A DNA stretch of 64,000 nt from Plasmopara viticola (Eukaryota > Oomycota > Peronosporomycetes > Peronosporales > Peronosporaceae), in NCBI GenBank assembly GCA_001695595.3, contig MBPM02000041.1, positions 310,001-374,000 of the forward strand. The letters are read 5' to 3'. The notes beneath the pieces are model-generated. The model had not been told where the DNA came from, made no database searches, and worked only from the letters and a program-made list of their open reading frames with translations. This document shows positions 1 to 11,500 of the stretch, in pieces (the stretch's first letter is position 1; each line of letters opens with the position of its first letter). The translations under genes were made by a program, and so were the position numbers.

Positions 1-504
1 ACGACCGTGTTTGCTTCGCAAGAGACCTTCAAAAAAGTCTGATCAATCTTATGTACACTTTACGATGCCGGTCGTGTCGTTAAAAGGAAATCGCATCAAC
101 TCATAGAGAGACGTTAGTCCAAAACTCGGCTTTTAAGTACAAACGCTGCAAATAATGAGCCGATTTACATACTTAATTCGATGTCTAAGTGAAAAACTCC
201 TGACGAGTTTCACCAAAATTTAGCACGTCCTTTGTAAATATCCTTACAAAAAGTTACGCTCGATGACGACGTCAAAGCCGTGGCAATTTGACGGCTTGCG
301 GGAGCGTCAGGATGCCAGTAAGTTTAGCTATCCAAGAACCTAACTACTCCGTGAACCTTTTTCGAGCTTATTCAAATAACGTTTCCAGACAAAACCCGTC
401 ATTTTACGATTGCTAGTCGTGCACTCGAGACCCTTCGCTGGTCGCTGAAGCCGTCGGAGCTATCCAATCAAACCGATAAGCTGCTGGGTTGTACATGAAA
501 TGCT

Positions 505-543
505 GTGACGGTCCAAACTTTTTGTGACGGTCCAAACTTTTTT
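505..543. repeat. Two-copy tandem 19-bp repeat
   Basis: The unit gtgacggtccaaacttttt occurs twice back to back. An 8-bp inverted pair, ctgtgacg at 503-510 and cgtcacag at 567-574, brackets it. This resembles the end of a small DNA transposon and lies inside the 760-bp segment absent from copy B. Confidence 0.5.
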
Positions 544-2428
544 GTAGGTGAGTGTGGTTTAAAAAACGTCACAGTGAGCCGTGTATGCTAAAGTCATCCT
601 CTTTGTTTTAATTTAGCTAGCTGACCGAGGCTCAAAAGAAATACAATTATATTTAACATTTATGACATTGTATATAATATCATAACTGGTTGATATAGTT
701 GAATTTGATTTTAAGACTGCAAACTGGATACAAAAGCTTCAAAAAGCAGAAAAGCGTTGTCTCGCTCATACCGTTATATTTTAGGTCGGTCGCAAAGATT
801 ATGACGAAGACGGTTTGTGATCATAGAGTTGAGCTAGAGGGAGACTATTGATAGGTCGATAGCTAGACTCAAATTTAGGCAGTCCCGTGTGTAGTGCAAA
901 GTCTGATAATTGTGTCTCATCAGGCGAATCACTGCATATCGCAATCCACGCGGAAGCCATCATTGATGAATGTATAGAAAAACCACAAAGACAGCGAGAT
1001 ATTAGAAGAATGAGCATCCATTTCAAGAAGACAGTACTCGTTGTTACCGTTGACAAAGTCCTCCCACGATTTATTTATCTGCGAACCCCGTCTAAATTTG
1101 CACCGTCGGCAACAATCCAGATTTAGGCAACGGGTTCCCCTCTCGTTCAAACTTGACCTGAAAATCTACGTCTGCGTGGTCATTGCACTTGCCGGAAAGC
1201 GTCTTTCGGTCATTCAAAGTCAGTGAAACAATATGACAGCATTTGGAGTCAATGATAACTAAGGAACATTCTCGAATGGGAGAGAGAGCACGTTAAATAC
1301 CTAAAGCGTTAAGTGAACGAAACAACCAATTCTTGCAGATTTAATATCAGATTTGTACACTAGTGATCGTTACGAACAAGATCGGGGCAGTTGTGTGGGG
1401 CGCTTAAGGTTCGTCTTGCATTATTACACACTCGATTACTTTCGGATTATATTTTGAAGGTCTGATCTAATTTAAGAAACAACGTTACAGCTGGAAAAGA
1501 CATTACGGCAAAATTATTACGACCATTTTATTTTTTACACATGCAATCAAGTAAAGAAGGCAGGAAGGTAATCAGCTGAATGTCGTGCAGATCATTCAAT
1601 AGTTCTTTATCAGCAAAACTAGTCATCGAGTTAGTTTTATTTATTTGCACTTTCGAAAACTAGGCCTGAAATGGAATACACACCCGAACATAACGGAGAA
1701 CCCCAATGCATGGAATGACGGTTATTTCTGATTCATCATTGAGCCAAGAACAAGTTAATAAATACCTACTGATATTGAGTTGTTACTTAACGTCAAAACG
1801 GACAGGGTGTACATTGACAAAGCTCAAATACCTGAGTACTAGTGGAAGCTAAACTTACGAAGCAAGACAACTGTCATCTTTTGGCTCCAATCCACGTCAT
1901 ATCAACATAATACAGCGCACTGGATCGTCACTGGCGTGAAAATACGAAATGCAAAAAGCAATGAGTGTCACGAACTTAAGTTTGTTTTGTTAAATTTTGA
2001 AAGTCTGACTTCTTTGCACTGCAACAAGCAGGGGCTCAAAAGCAAACTTCATCCTCCTTTTAGTGAAAGACCCTTTTTATCGCTGCTTTGCCATGTGAAC
2101 ACAAACAAGTAATAAAAAAAATTGTACACACAAACAAGTAATAATTTCGCAATCTATATTAACGAGGATATTGGACAGCTTGTAGCCCCGAAATAGAAAT
2201 GAGTTTTACAGGCTAGCAGTTGAAATTAGGCTATGAATTTACTGTGCCTGAGAAGGACCATATTCTCAGTAATTACGGTACTGCGTCACGTAATGTTTTA
2301 GTCTCTAAAGTCATCTGCTATAGTTGCGATAGCCAATTATGATAAGCTAAAAGTAAGTAAAAAGCACGATTTTCAATCATTTGAACCATTTTCCAAAATC
2401 TTTGAGTATATCTTTCTCCGCTGAAGTT

Positions 2429-2575
2429 TGGAGAACGTAAGCAATCGCTCCCTGAAAGATTGTTTATCTTTCTGCATAGTAAAGTTTCGTCGTATCCCGT
2501 CCTATCCAGGAACATTAAGAATATAAGATGTCTTCTTAGCGCCATATAGTCTCTGCGAAAGAGCGTACAATCTTC
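2429..2575. repeat. Dispersed repeat module, first copy
   Basis: This stretch is similar to 3,318-3,442: both begin ggagaacgt and share blocks such as tatctttctgcatag and tagtctctgcgaaagagcgtac. Copy B has the module only once (about 42,443-42,590). Its origin is unknown; it may be a transposon fragment. Confidence 0.6.
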
Positions 2576-3317
2576 AAATTTGAAAGGCAAAAATTGATGT
2601 TTTGGGCTATACTTGCCGCTGTGGTGGCAGTAACGAATGTTGATTCTTCTTGTATTAAGCTTAATATGTCCATTAAATTATCAATGCGAGAAAGAATAAG
2701 AAAAGTTGTCGATGTCGGGCGGATAAGATTAAGCTTACCATATACGCTTCTTTCAACAACTATCTATAGCGTGCAATCTCTCCTAACATGGAGCACAGGT
2801 AGGAAAAGCAAACATAACTTGCCTTCAAGAAATTTTTAAGTTACATCAATTAAACACTTCCTTGCTTGCATTGCAAGCAAAAGAAGCGCGGGTTTTATGG
2901 TCATCTCGTGACCACAAAGAACCAAAGGCTTCCAAAGCCATAGCGCTTTATTATGGAACATTTCGAAGTGACAGTCTTCGAGATGTACTCCCCTGAACAA
3001 TCTCTTTTGAAACAGGCATAGACAAATAATGGTGCGATGCATTTTGCTTTTCAAAGAGTGTGAAGTCACCAACATGATCGTTCTCCAGAATGCCATGTCT
3101 TATAAGTTGTGGGTCTATTGGACTCTTGGCTGTACGCATAAGGGAGTCACGACAGCCCTAGTAGACTCCCGAGCGCCAAAGGCTTTGTGCGGTGGAAGCG
3201 ATCGGCAACAAAACATTACTGGCGATCTACGAAAGCAAAATGAACAAGTCGCTTCCAATTCTCAGGAAAACGGTCTTGTATTTGATTTAGGATGTCATAT
3301 CTACTATCAAGCTTTAT

Positions 3318-3442
3318 TGGAGAACGTTCCCGGATAGATTGCTTATCTTTCTGCATAGCAAAGTGTCGTCGTATCCAGGAACATTATGGTCGTAAGATGT
3401 TTGCTTAGCCCTATATAGTCTCTGCGAAAGAGCGTACAGTCT
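3318..3442. repeat. Dispersed repeat module, second copy
   Basis: Second copy of the module at 2,429-2,575, about 750 bp downstream in the same orientation and somewhat shortened. The single copy in block B (about 42,443-42,590) corresponds to this one by its flanks. Confidence 0.6.
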
Positions 3443-4038
3443 ATTTGATTTGTCGAACGCGTATCCTGGTTTTTGATGCTTTTTACGATACAAGTTAAAT
3501 AATTTTGACGAATGCCCGCACATCCAAGACCCAAATGCGCAATTGCTCTTTAAGTAGGTCGTACACAGGTCATCTCAAAGATGTTAAGCCTCCCGCATAG
3601 TATTAAACCAGGTACTTTAAATAAAAGTTTAAGGTTGAATATAGAATCACTGCCACCATACTTCATTGTGCGGCAGAAGAACAGCTTGGAAAACACAGAG
3701 AGCTCGTTGCTTTAATTCCGCATCGCAACCGCCTTGAGAAATTTTAACACGGTCGGTCAAGCCACGCCCTACAATTTTGGAAGGCGATATACCGCTCAAA
3801 GTTAATGAATAGTTTTCGTTGAAGCATCTCAGCTCTACTTCTTGTAGTGAAGTTATTCCTGCATCGGGCTAATGATTTTTCCATGCAAATCATCAGCTGC
3901 TAAGCTATGGAGTATGCACTTTTGGGATTATATATAGGGTCGTCCTCTTGATCAAACACTGCTCCTTCACGGCAAGTTTGGAATTTTAAGGTCCTTACGG
4001 AGCACGTAGACTCTTTGACTATTTGACAAATTTTCTTT

Positions 4039-4043
4039 GCAGT
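4039..4043. repeat. Target site duplication GCAGT, left
   Basis: GCAGT directly precedes the 5' LTR and is repeated right after the 3' LTR at 8,500-8,504. The paralogous site near 43,183 has a single GCAGT joining the same flanks, so the empty site is visible in this window. Confidence 0.9.
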
Positions 4044-4189
4044 TGTTAACATTACACCGCTGAATGCATGTTGGACAGGTGGATGGCTTCACAGTAATTA
4101 CAAGTACGTCACAATTAGTAATTATATATTGTAGCTATTCATTGGTCAGGACAAATATATTCACTTCGGTTTTTACTTTCTTCTTAACA
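4044..4189 (+). repeat. 5' LTR of Copia 1
   Basis: 146 bp, from TGTTAAC to TTAACA. It matches 8,354-8,499 at about 94-95%. It shares the variant tatatattgt with the 5' LTR of the other Copia copy, where both 3' LTRs read catatgg. Confidence 0.93.
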
Positions 4190-4237
4190 GGTTAACAGCC
4201 GCAAACAACAGCCTCGCATCACCAAACCGTCACCACC

Positions 4238-4960
4238 ATGACTACCAAGCGCACCGAAGTCCTCCTAGGAGATGGTAACTACTACCATTGGGAGTTCAAC
4301 ATGAGAATGGCCCTCGCAAGAAAAGGGCTGCTGGGACACATTATGGGTGCGAAGGGCGAGAGCGAAATAACGGAGACGTGGCTCGTGAACGACGCCAAGG
4401 CATTGGGTATAATTGCCCAGGGCGTCGAGATACAACACCAGACCAAGATACGGTCTGCTACTCGTGCCTTGGAGGCATGGGGAACGCTTCGCGATTTCTA
4501 CCATCGTTCCACTTTACACAACCGTGTCACGATGACACGGCGCCTTCATGAGTTTAAGATGGAGAGTGGCACTCGCATGGTGGAACATCTGGACGCGTGC
4601 GATGAGCTGGTCGTGGGACTCCAAATGACGGGAGAGCCGGTGGATGAATCAAGACAGCTAGTGGTGCTTCTGAGCAGCTTGCCGGCGGAATATGAAATAA
4701 TATCTTCTATCGTGGAGAACGCCAAGGACATCACTCTGATCGAAGTCAAGGAGAAGCTGTTGTAGGAGTCAGACAGACTACAGAAGAAGGAAGCAAGTGA
4801 GAAAGCGTTTCGAGCCACAGACAATGATGGACGGATCAAGGGCAGACGATGAAGTGGCCGCAAGATTTACGCGCCACGCAAGGGCGGCGGTTTTCGGGGA
4901 AAATGCTTCAATTGTGACCAGACTGGTCATATGAAGCGGGACTGCCCAGCTGCTGAGAAC
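4238..4960 (+). pseudogene. Copia gag remnant with zinc knuckle
   Basis: Gag would form the virus-like particle and bind element RNA. The ATG at 4,238 sits in a good context (caccaccATGac), 48 bp after the LTR. The N-terminus has the Copia gag signature G-D-G-N-Y-Y-H-W-E-F followed by R-x-A-L-A-R-K-G-L-L. The open frame runs 175 codons to a TAG at 4,763. The same frame continues through a TGA at 4,850 to a CCHC knuckle (C-F-N-C-D-Q-T-G-H-M-K-R-D-C) near 4,907-4,950, so both stops interrupt a formerly continuous gag-pol. Copia 2 carries the same two stops. Confidence 0.88.
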
Positions 4961-6082
4961 CGTTCCAGAAACCGTTATAGCGGTAATGATGCAGTGTTTG
5001 CTGTGGGGGATGAGCAATCAGTAAGCTGGCTGATCGACAGTGGTGCGACGTCACACATGACCCCTCACCGAAGTGACTCGATCGACTTCAAGCAACTTAA
5101 AGACGACATCAAGGTAACAATTGCAGATGGCAGAAAGTTACGCGTCGAAGGAGCTGGAACAGTGAAGCTTATCGGCTTAGATGGAAGACGCATATCGATA
5201 ATGGAAGTGCTGCTTATCCCTGGACTTGACAGACGTCTACTGTCGGTGGGAAAGCTTGCCGAACGTGGACTAAGTGTGGAATTTCAGCGTGCTTCGTGCA
5301 TCATTTGGGACAAGAACAAGGCTTTGGCAACTGGGACAAGGATTGGGAAAGCTTACACACTGGACTGTGAGCAAGAGGAGGCACGATTGGTGCAATACTC
5401 GGGAGTTGATAGTCAGTGGGTGTTATGGCACGCTCGTATGGGACATCCAAGTGAGGACGTTTTAGTGAAATCTATGCGATCCACAGAAGGTATTCCTGCG
5501 CTAAAACAAGGTATTAAGACCCTGTGTGGTGGATGCATGAAGGGTAAGCAGACGATCGAAGCCTTTCCAGGACGCTCCATGACAAAGACATCACGTGTAT
5601 TGGAATTAGTTCACACAGACGTAATGGGACCCATGAAGACACTTTCAACAGGAGGTGCTAAACACATTTTGACGTTTGTGGATGATTATTCACGATATGT
5701 GGTGGCTTACTTTCTGGCAAAGAAGAGTGAAGTTGCCGACAAGATCAAGATGTTCAAAGCACTGCATGATAATCAGTGGAGAACCCGTATCAAGTGCCTG
5801 CGTTCGGACAATGGAACGGAGTTTGTCGACAAGACAGTTACGGATTTATGTCAGCGAAACGGTATCATACATCAGCGTACAGTACCATACAGTCCCCAAC
5901 AAAATGGAATTGCAGAACGAATGAACCGTACGATAATGGATAAGGCACGGAGCATGCTACACTACAAGTGTGTTCCGACATGTTGGTGGGCAGAGGCAGT
6001 AAGCACTGCGGTGTACCTGATCAACCGCTCTCCTAATACAATGCACCCAAAAACACCCCATATGAACTGGGATTTAAGATGA
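4931..6082 (+). pseudogene. Copia pol: protease and integrase
   Basis: This open stretch in the gag frame starts in the zinc knuckle. It holds the aspartic protease motif W-L-I-D-S-G-A-T-S-H near 5,030, then the integrase zinc-binding H-x-R-M-G-H with C-x-G-C-M-K-G-K near 5,430-5,550. The integrase core follows: H-T-D-V-M-G-P, R-S-D-N-G-T-E-F, and Q-Q-N-G-I-A-E-R near 5,900. These contain the D, D and E of the catalytic triad. The frame ends at 6,082 because one extra base in the C run near 6,056 shifts it; the integrase C-terminus continues in the frame starting at 6,079. Confidence 0.92.
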
Positions 6083-6972
6083 AGCCACGGATGAATCATC
6101 TTAGGGTGTTTGGGTCTCATGGATATGCTCACGTTGATCAAGTGAAGAGGACAAAGCTCGAAGCCAAAAGCTTCAAGTGCATGTTCCTTGGTTATGCCGA
6201 AGACACCAAGGGATACCGAGTTTACGATTTGGAGAAAGACAAGATATCAGTATCACGGTCGGTGAAGCTGGACGAGCGTGAAGTGGGCGGCATTAATGAG
6301 ACACACCCGCCCAAACAAATAAAAGTGATATACGTTACCAAAGACAACGATGAAAGTGCTGTGTCCGGGCCGACGGAACACCAACAAGATCAAGATGAAC
6401 TTATGGAGGGTGAAGGAGAAGATGAAATTCCAGATGCTCCAATGAATGAAGAGGAGTCCGACACAAATGAGTCAAGGGTCGAGATGCTTCGATTACCGAC
6501 CTCAGTACACTCTGAACTGACAGAGTACAGAACTCCTACACTGGATGCACAGGAAGATCGATTAGTATTTCGACCGCAAGTGGAACGTTCAAGGCGTACA
6601 AATGAACCAATGTTGTTGCTGGAAAACGGATCAGATGCCGATGAAAGTCTGGGAGGAAGCGAAGGACCACCATCTTCAAAGCGTGCAAGGATTGATAAAG
6701 ACGGCCTGATAGCTGAAGCTATTCTCGCTTACGCTGTGAGTGTTGGTGAAGAATCAGACTTGCCTACCACGCATGCGCAGGCAATGTCTAGTGACGAGGC
6801 AGAACAGTGGCGACAAGCGATGGACGCCGAATTACAGTCGCATCACAAAAACAAAACATGGACACTCGTTCCACGAGAATCAAGTGGACGTACGATTGGA
6901 TGCCGCTGGGTTTTTGCTAAAAAGCGTGACCAGAATGGATGTGTTGTGCTACAAAGCACGATTGGTGGCTAA
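6079..6972 (+). pseudogene. Copia pol: integrase C-terminus and linker to RT
   Basis: This second-frame segment begins with the integrase C-terminal block (M-N-H-L-R-V-F-G-S-H-G-Y-A and F-L-G-Y-A-E-D-T-K-G-Y-R-V-Y). A long acidic, low-complexity linker rich in E, D and S follows, normal for Copia. The RT N-terminus E-Q-W-R-Q-A-M-D-A-E comes next, then G-C-R-W-V-F-A-K-K. The frame is lost near 6,950, and the expected Y-K-A-R-L-V-A-K-G-F continues in another frame. Confidence 0.9.
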
Positions 6973-7357
6973 AGGTTTCAAGCAGAAACACGGCGTGGAT
7001 TTCTTCGAGACTTACTCTCCAGTGGCCAAGATGAACTCAATTCGAGTTGTACTCGCAGTGTGTGCGGTATTAGGCTACAAAATGGAACAGCTGGACGTCG
7101 ACACCGCCTTTCTCAACAGTGTACTGTCGGATCGTGTTCACATGGAAGTTCCAATTGGTGTTAAGGGAGCTCAAGGATTTGCGTGTCAGCTGAACAAAGC
7201 TATATATGGTCTCAGGCAAGCTGCAAGCGCTTGGAACAAGACGATCGACCACGTCTTCAAGAAGAACGATTTTAAAAGTTGTGGAGCGGATCAATGCGTC
7301 TACGTGAAGAAAGTGGTGGAAGTTTTGTGTACGTATGTCTTTATGTCGATGATATGA
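6946..7357 (+). pseudogene. Copia pol: reverse transcriptase core, part 1
   Basis: This third segment carries Y-K-A-R-L-V-A-K-G-F, the conserved E-T-Y-S-P-V-A-K, L-D-V-D-T-A-F-L-N (first catalytic Asp block) and L-N-K-A-I-Y-G-L-R-Q-A. It covers the RT fingers and palm. The frame is lost near 7,310, just before the catalytic Y-V-D-D, which continues in the next frame. The matching segment of Copia 2 is identical in protein sequence. Confidence 0.92.
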
Positions 7358-8340
7358 TCATTGCAGCCAAGACGAGCGACGAGATTCTAGAGGTCAAGGG
7401 GATGCTTAAAAGTGTTTTTAAGATGAAGGATCTCGGTATGGCGAAGTTCATCTTGGGCATGGAGATCGACCACGACATGACAGCTTCCACACTAATGATC
7501 AAGCAAACACGCTTCATTAGCGACGTGGCTGAGCGATTTGGACAGAAAAACGCCAAGAACGTCGACAATCCGTGTACGTCCGGTCTCAAGCTGTCAACAT
7601 CAAAGTCACCAAGTACAGAAGCTGAGCGTTCGGAGATTCGGTCAAGACCATACCGCTCACTAATTGGATGTCTGCTATATGTTACAACTTGCACTCGGCC
7701 GGACGTCGCATACATCGTGACACAACTGTCTCGATTTCTCGAAAATCCGGGGTTTACACATTGGAACGCCGCAATTCATGTATTGCGCTACTTAAATTCG
7801 ACACGTCATCATGGGATCGTTTACCAAAGAGGGACGGGAAAGGTGATTATTGAAGCTTTTTCGGATGCTGACTGGGGTAGCAACACCGATGACAGACGGT
7901 CTGTCTCAGGTGTGTTGATCAACATTGGTAAAGCTCCGGTTGTATTCAAGTCCAAGTATCAGAGAACAGTTGCACTAAGTTCCGCAGAAGCAGAGTATAT
8001 GGCGCTCAGCTTGTGCACACAAGAAGTACTTTGGGCGCGCGCAATGCTCAAGGACATGGGTCAAGAACAAGTGGGAGGCACGCAAATATGGGAAGACAAT
8101 CAAGGTGCGATAGCTTTGGCAAACAACGCGGGCTACCACGCACGTGCAAAGCACGTGGACATCAGACATCACTTTATTCGGGAGAACGTTCAGCATGGAT
8201 TACTCAAGATTGGCTACATTGATACAAGTGTTTAGCTTGCAGATATGCTAACCAAGGCGCTTGGAACCAAGATGCTGAAGTATCTACGCGAATCCTCCGG
8301 AATCAAGACCAAGTCAGCAACAAAGGACACACAGCATTAG
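7310..8340 (+). pseudogene. Copia pol: RT YVDD block and RNase H
   Basis: This frame includes the catalytic L-Y-V-D-D-M motif near 7,340, then S-L-I-G-C-L-L-Y and the RNase H blocks F-S-D-A-D-W, S-S-A-E-A-E-Y and E-D-N-Q-G-A-I. A TAG at 8,233 replaces the glutamine expected in the conserved Q-L-A-D tail. The same frame continues to a natural end at 8,340, 13 bp before the 3' LTR. The purine-rich stretch at 8,341-8,353 is a plausible polypurine tract. Confidence 0.92.
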
Positions 8341-8353
8341 CGGTGAGTGGGAG

Positions 8354-8499
8354 TGTTAACATTACACCGCTGAATGCATGTTGAACAGGTGGATGGCTTC
8401 ACAGTAATTACAAGTATGTCACAATTAGTAATTACATATGGATGCCATTCATTGGTCAGGATAAATATATTCACTTCGGTTTTTACTTTCTTCTTAACA
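8354..8499 (+). repeat. 3' LTR of Copia 1
   Basis: 146 bp, the partner of 4,044-4,189, followed directly by GCAGT at 8,500-8,504. It is closer to the 3' LTR of Copia 2 (about 6 differences) than to its own 5' LTR (about 8). Confidence 0.93.
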
Positions 8500-8504
8500 G
8501 CAGT
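8500..8504. repeat. Target site duplication GCAGT, right
   Basis: Second copy of the 5-bp target site duplication of Copia 1. Sequence to its right resumes the homology with 43,188 onward. Confidence 0.9.
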
Positions 8505-11500
8505 CGAATCAGCTCTCGTCAGCATCCATCGATGAAGTTGCTTCTCATCACAATAGTTATAGGATTGACTGATTGTTTAGAGCGCCTGATTTATTGAATA
8601 CTCAGCCTTATACATTCTTTATGGCTTAATTGGCAGTGAATATGGGCACTATAGGCTCTCTCATAGTCACCTTAGCAAGGTTGAGCACATAGATGACGCT
8701 AATAAGAGACCCTGAATCCTCTCAAAGTAATATGAGGGTCAAAATTTTCAAATCAAATGGTTTTTAAAATATCGTTCTGAAGATATTAGGTGTGACGACA
8801 TCAGATCTAGAGGTTAAATGGTATACAGAGACTCATACTTTTCGAGATTACAAAAGGTCCAACAAATGAAAATTTAACCTTGTTCGTAACCATCCAGACT
8901 GTTATTTCAAGCGGCAGGTCCAAAGTATTAAGATTTTAATCCCGCTAACAAAAAAATATTCTTCTTGTTATCAGAGAAAATAGATTAGATTACACGGGTG
9001 AATGAAGTTCTAATGATTGCATTGTTAGCGAACTTCTCGCAATGTTAAATATGTCCTTTACGGAAGGAACAAAAATTACTGGAAGACCTCGAAGTTAAGT
9101 TTTATTCTCGCTTTACCCGGTAGCTGATAGAAGTTCTCACGGTACCACGAGCTAATAACATCTTAATCCATATGTATATGAGAAAGTGTAGAATTTGTCG
9201 ATGCGTGGAACGCATCGTTGAGTGCAAACTCACCTTTGAGTAGCCCGTCGACCACAAACGCGGCTCTTAAGAGCAGTAACACGCAGTGTTTTTTGGGCAC
9301 ACAATCGGGTTTCTCCGTCTTATCATCCTTTCGAAAATGATTTGCTGTTAAGCTGCAAGTTTGAGTTTCTAATAAGTGGAATAGCGCTAGTAAAAAATCG
9401 CTGGGAAATGCCTAGGTCTCTCTTACCCTTCATTGTACCTAGAAAACCATGTTGTACCGAGACCGTAATAATGAATAACCTTTCTGTTTGTTACCGCTTA
9501 CAATGGATAGAACACTGCCAGCAAGCACAAAATCTTTTATCACCTACGTCAAGCGATTAGAAGACAAAATCAAGGCCAATGGAATTGTACCCGTCCGCTG
9601 GATCTAACTGGCTTTGTTAAGGTCCCGACCTGACGATCACAGACTCGGGCCCTTACAGGTTCAAACATATAGTCTACACGCAAAATCAAATTCACCTCAG
9701 CCTAAATGACGCCTGATGGGAGCACTGTGTGGGGTCTCCAACAAAGACGCATTCGAGGTCTTTACCGATCGGAGCAACGACACAAACCGACCAGCCTGAA
9801 GTAAAGTAAATCGTGTGACTACTCGTTGCGATATTGCTGCGATCTCGGTTGCAAGATTGACACACAATGAAATTATCTGTGACTGCGATGAGTATCAGCA
9901 CTAAAAGCTTTGACTTGGTATCAGCTGTGGATGCCTGACACATTAGTTTGTCAATAAGGCTTTAAATTCCAGAAGTATGAGTCATGACTGCGAAATAATT
10001 TATTTTAGATGCTAATGAATGTTTTCAGTTTGTATCTATTTCGACAATACTCGATTTGCAAATGACAATTCCTTTTATGCCATTTGATGGAATAACTAGA
10101 GCGTATGTGTGCGTTACTGGTCTTTATGGGCCTCCAGAGCCGATCGACATTATGCAAAACCTACGAACATAGTATGCCAGGGCGAAAGCGCGTTCTCAGC
10201 GGTTGAAAAATTTGCTTAAAAGCGGATTTAAATGTGGAGCGCTGTATAGCATGTCGCTTGCTTACAGAGTGTTTTTAGTTAGGGTTTGTGGTGATATGTT
10301 ACCCACTTTCTCTTGCAGTCCGTATTTGCTTTCAGTAGGAACTTTCCTTTAGAAATACGCTGCCCACATTTCATTCGAAGAAGCAACAAATTTGTCATTA
10401 TACGCGTAGTTTTTACGAAAACAATAATAATTACGTCACTGACGGATCGACAACTCTCGTTAGGGTAGCTGGAAGTGGTAAGCAATTTATTGTACGCGCA
10501 ATAATGGATCTTGTTTCGAGCTTTGTCGGCTCAAATGCAACGAGTAATTTTGCGCACCGGCAATCGATGGCATTTAAACAAATTCAAGTGATGCAACGGC
10601 TCTTGACGTCAGCCCTTAAAAAGCTTTCGTACGCACTTGAAATGAATACGAGAGGTATCGATATCTCCACGAAGATAGACGTGACGAAAGGTAGCGCATT
10701 AAGTGTGTCAAACATATTGTCACGGCCAAGCAACAAAGCTTTACAAGTTGATGTCCTATCACTTCAAGCTGTAAGTTATATCAATAACCACGTATTTGCT
10801 ATACACGGTTCTTCACCTTGCAGAGTCAGAGAGTTTCACAAAATGAGGAAGACGATGCGACAGTAATATCATCACTAAAAGCTAGCAAAAACCAACCGGG
10901 ATATCTGACAGACTAAATAGTCACTTAAGCAGAGAAAGTATACCTAAAGGATGCACATATAGAGGTGTCGGAGGTAGGGTCTAGTGTGAACTTTATTGAA
11001 GATTTCTTTTTAGGAATTCCTCATTAAATTTTCAGCTGGATAACGAGTCGACAATCCTCCTGTCAGATTGTCACTAGGCAGTATATAACGCCATATAAGC
11101 TCATTAGTGCCATACACCAATGGACGGCATGGTGTAAAAGTGATAAGTTCGCGTTCACTGTGCTCATATACCGAAAAAAGCCATAGTTAGCCAATGCCTA
11201 CTTTAAATTCAAATGTCTAGCACTTTTCGCAAAAACGTTTAATTTACAGTAAGACGTATTGCTTTCTTTGCATTTAGACACACGTCACACAGTGGTCTAA
11301 TACATTCTTAAGATGTGATTGCGAGATGCGATATGCTCCTTACGGCGCTTGTTAAGGTAACCGCTTGCTTTTGAAAAGATTGGTGCTTTCAAAAAAGCTA
11401 CCAAATGTCTAATCAGCATAAATTCTTTGGTATGATGTACATTTAAATTACAAAGCTCGCATACGTTTTGACAATTACAAGCTTTCCCTCATCCATACTT

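Larger units (their letters stand above)
1..4038. other. Non-coding stretch in copy A, no gene recognised
   Basis: Only short overlapping ORFs without recognisable motifs occur here, and they are not preserved in the paralogous stretch at 37,590-39,190 and 41,700-43,185. Bases about 119-876 have no counterpart in copy B, so they are an insertion here or a deletion there. I see no transposase, signal peptide or RNA gene. The stretch ends at the target site of the Copia element. Confidence 0.6.
4044..8499 (+). mobile_element. Ty1/Copia LTR retrotransposon 1
   Basis: A 4,456-bp element with 146-bp LTRs that start TGTTAAC and end TTAACA, flanked by the 5-bp duplication GCAGT. The internal order gag, zinc knuckle, protease, integrase, reverse transcriptase, RNase H is diagnostic of Ty1/Copia, because integrase precedes reverse transcriptase. 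The LTRs differ at about 8 of 146 positions, so the insertion is not recent. Coding is broken by stops at 4,763, 4,850 and 8,233 and by frame changes near 6,056, 6,950 and 7,310. It is non-autonomous as read. A second copy with the same lesions lies inverted at 28,137-32,571. Confidence 0.95.

Noticed and set aside
505..574. CRISPR-like repeat
   Set aside because: Only two adjacent units with no spacer, in a eukaryotic context.
4238..8340. Programmed frameshifting or readthrough in the Copia elements
   Set aside because: The breaks fall inside integrase, reverse transcriptase and RNase H rather than at a gag-pol boundary, and there are six of them, so this is decay.
10504..10866. 120-codon ORF as a conserved host gene
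   Set aside because: It is nearly identical in both copies only because the whole 3-kb tract is; a weak protease-like motif suggests a retroelement remnant instead.
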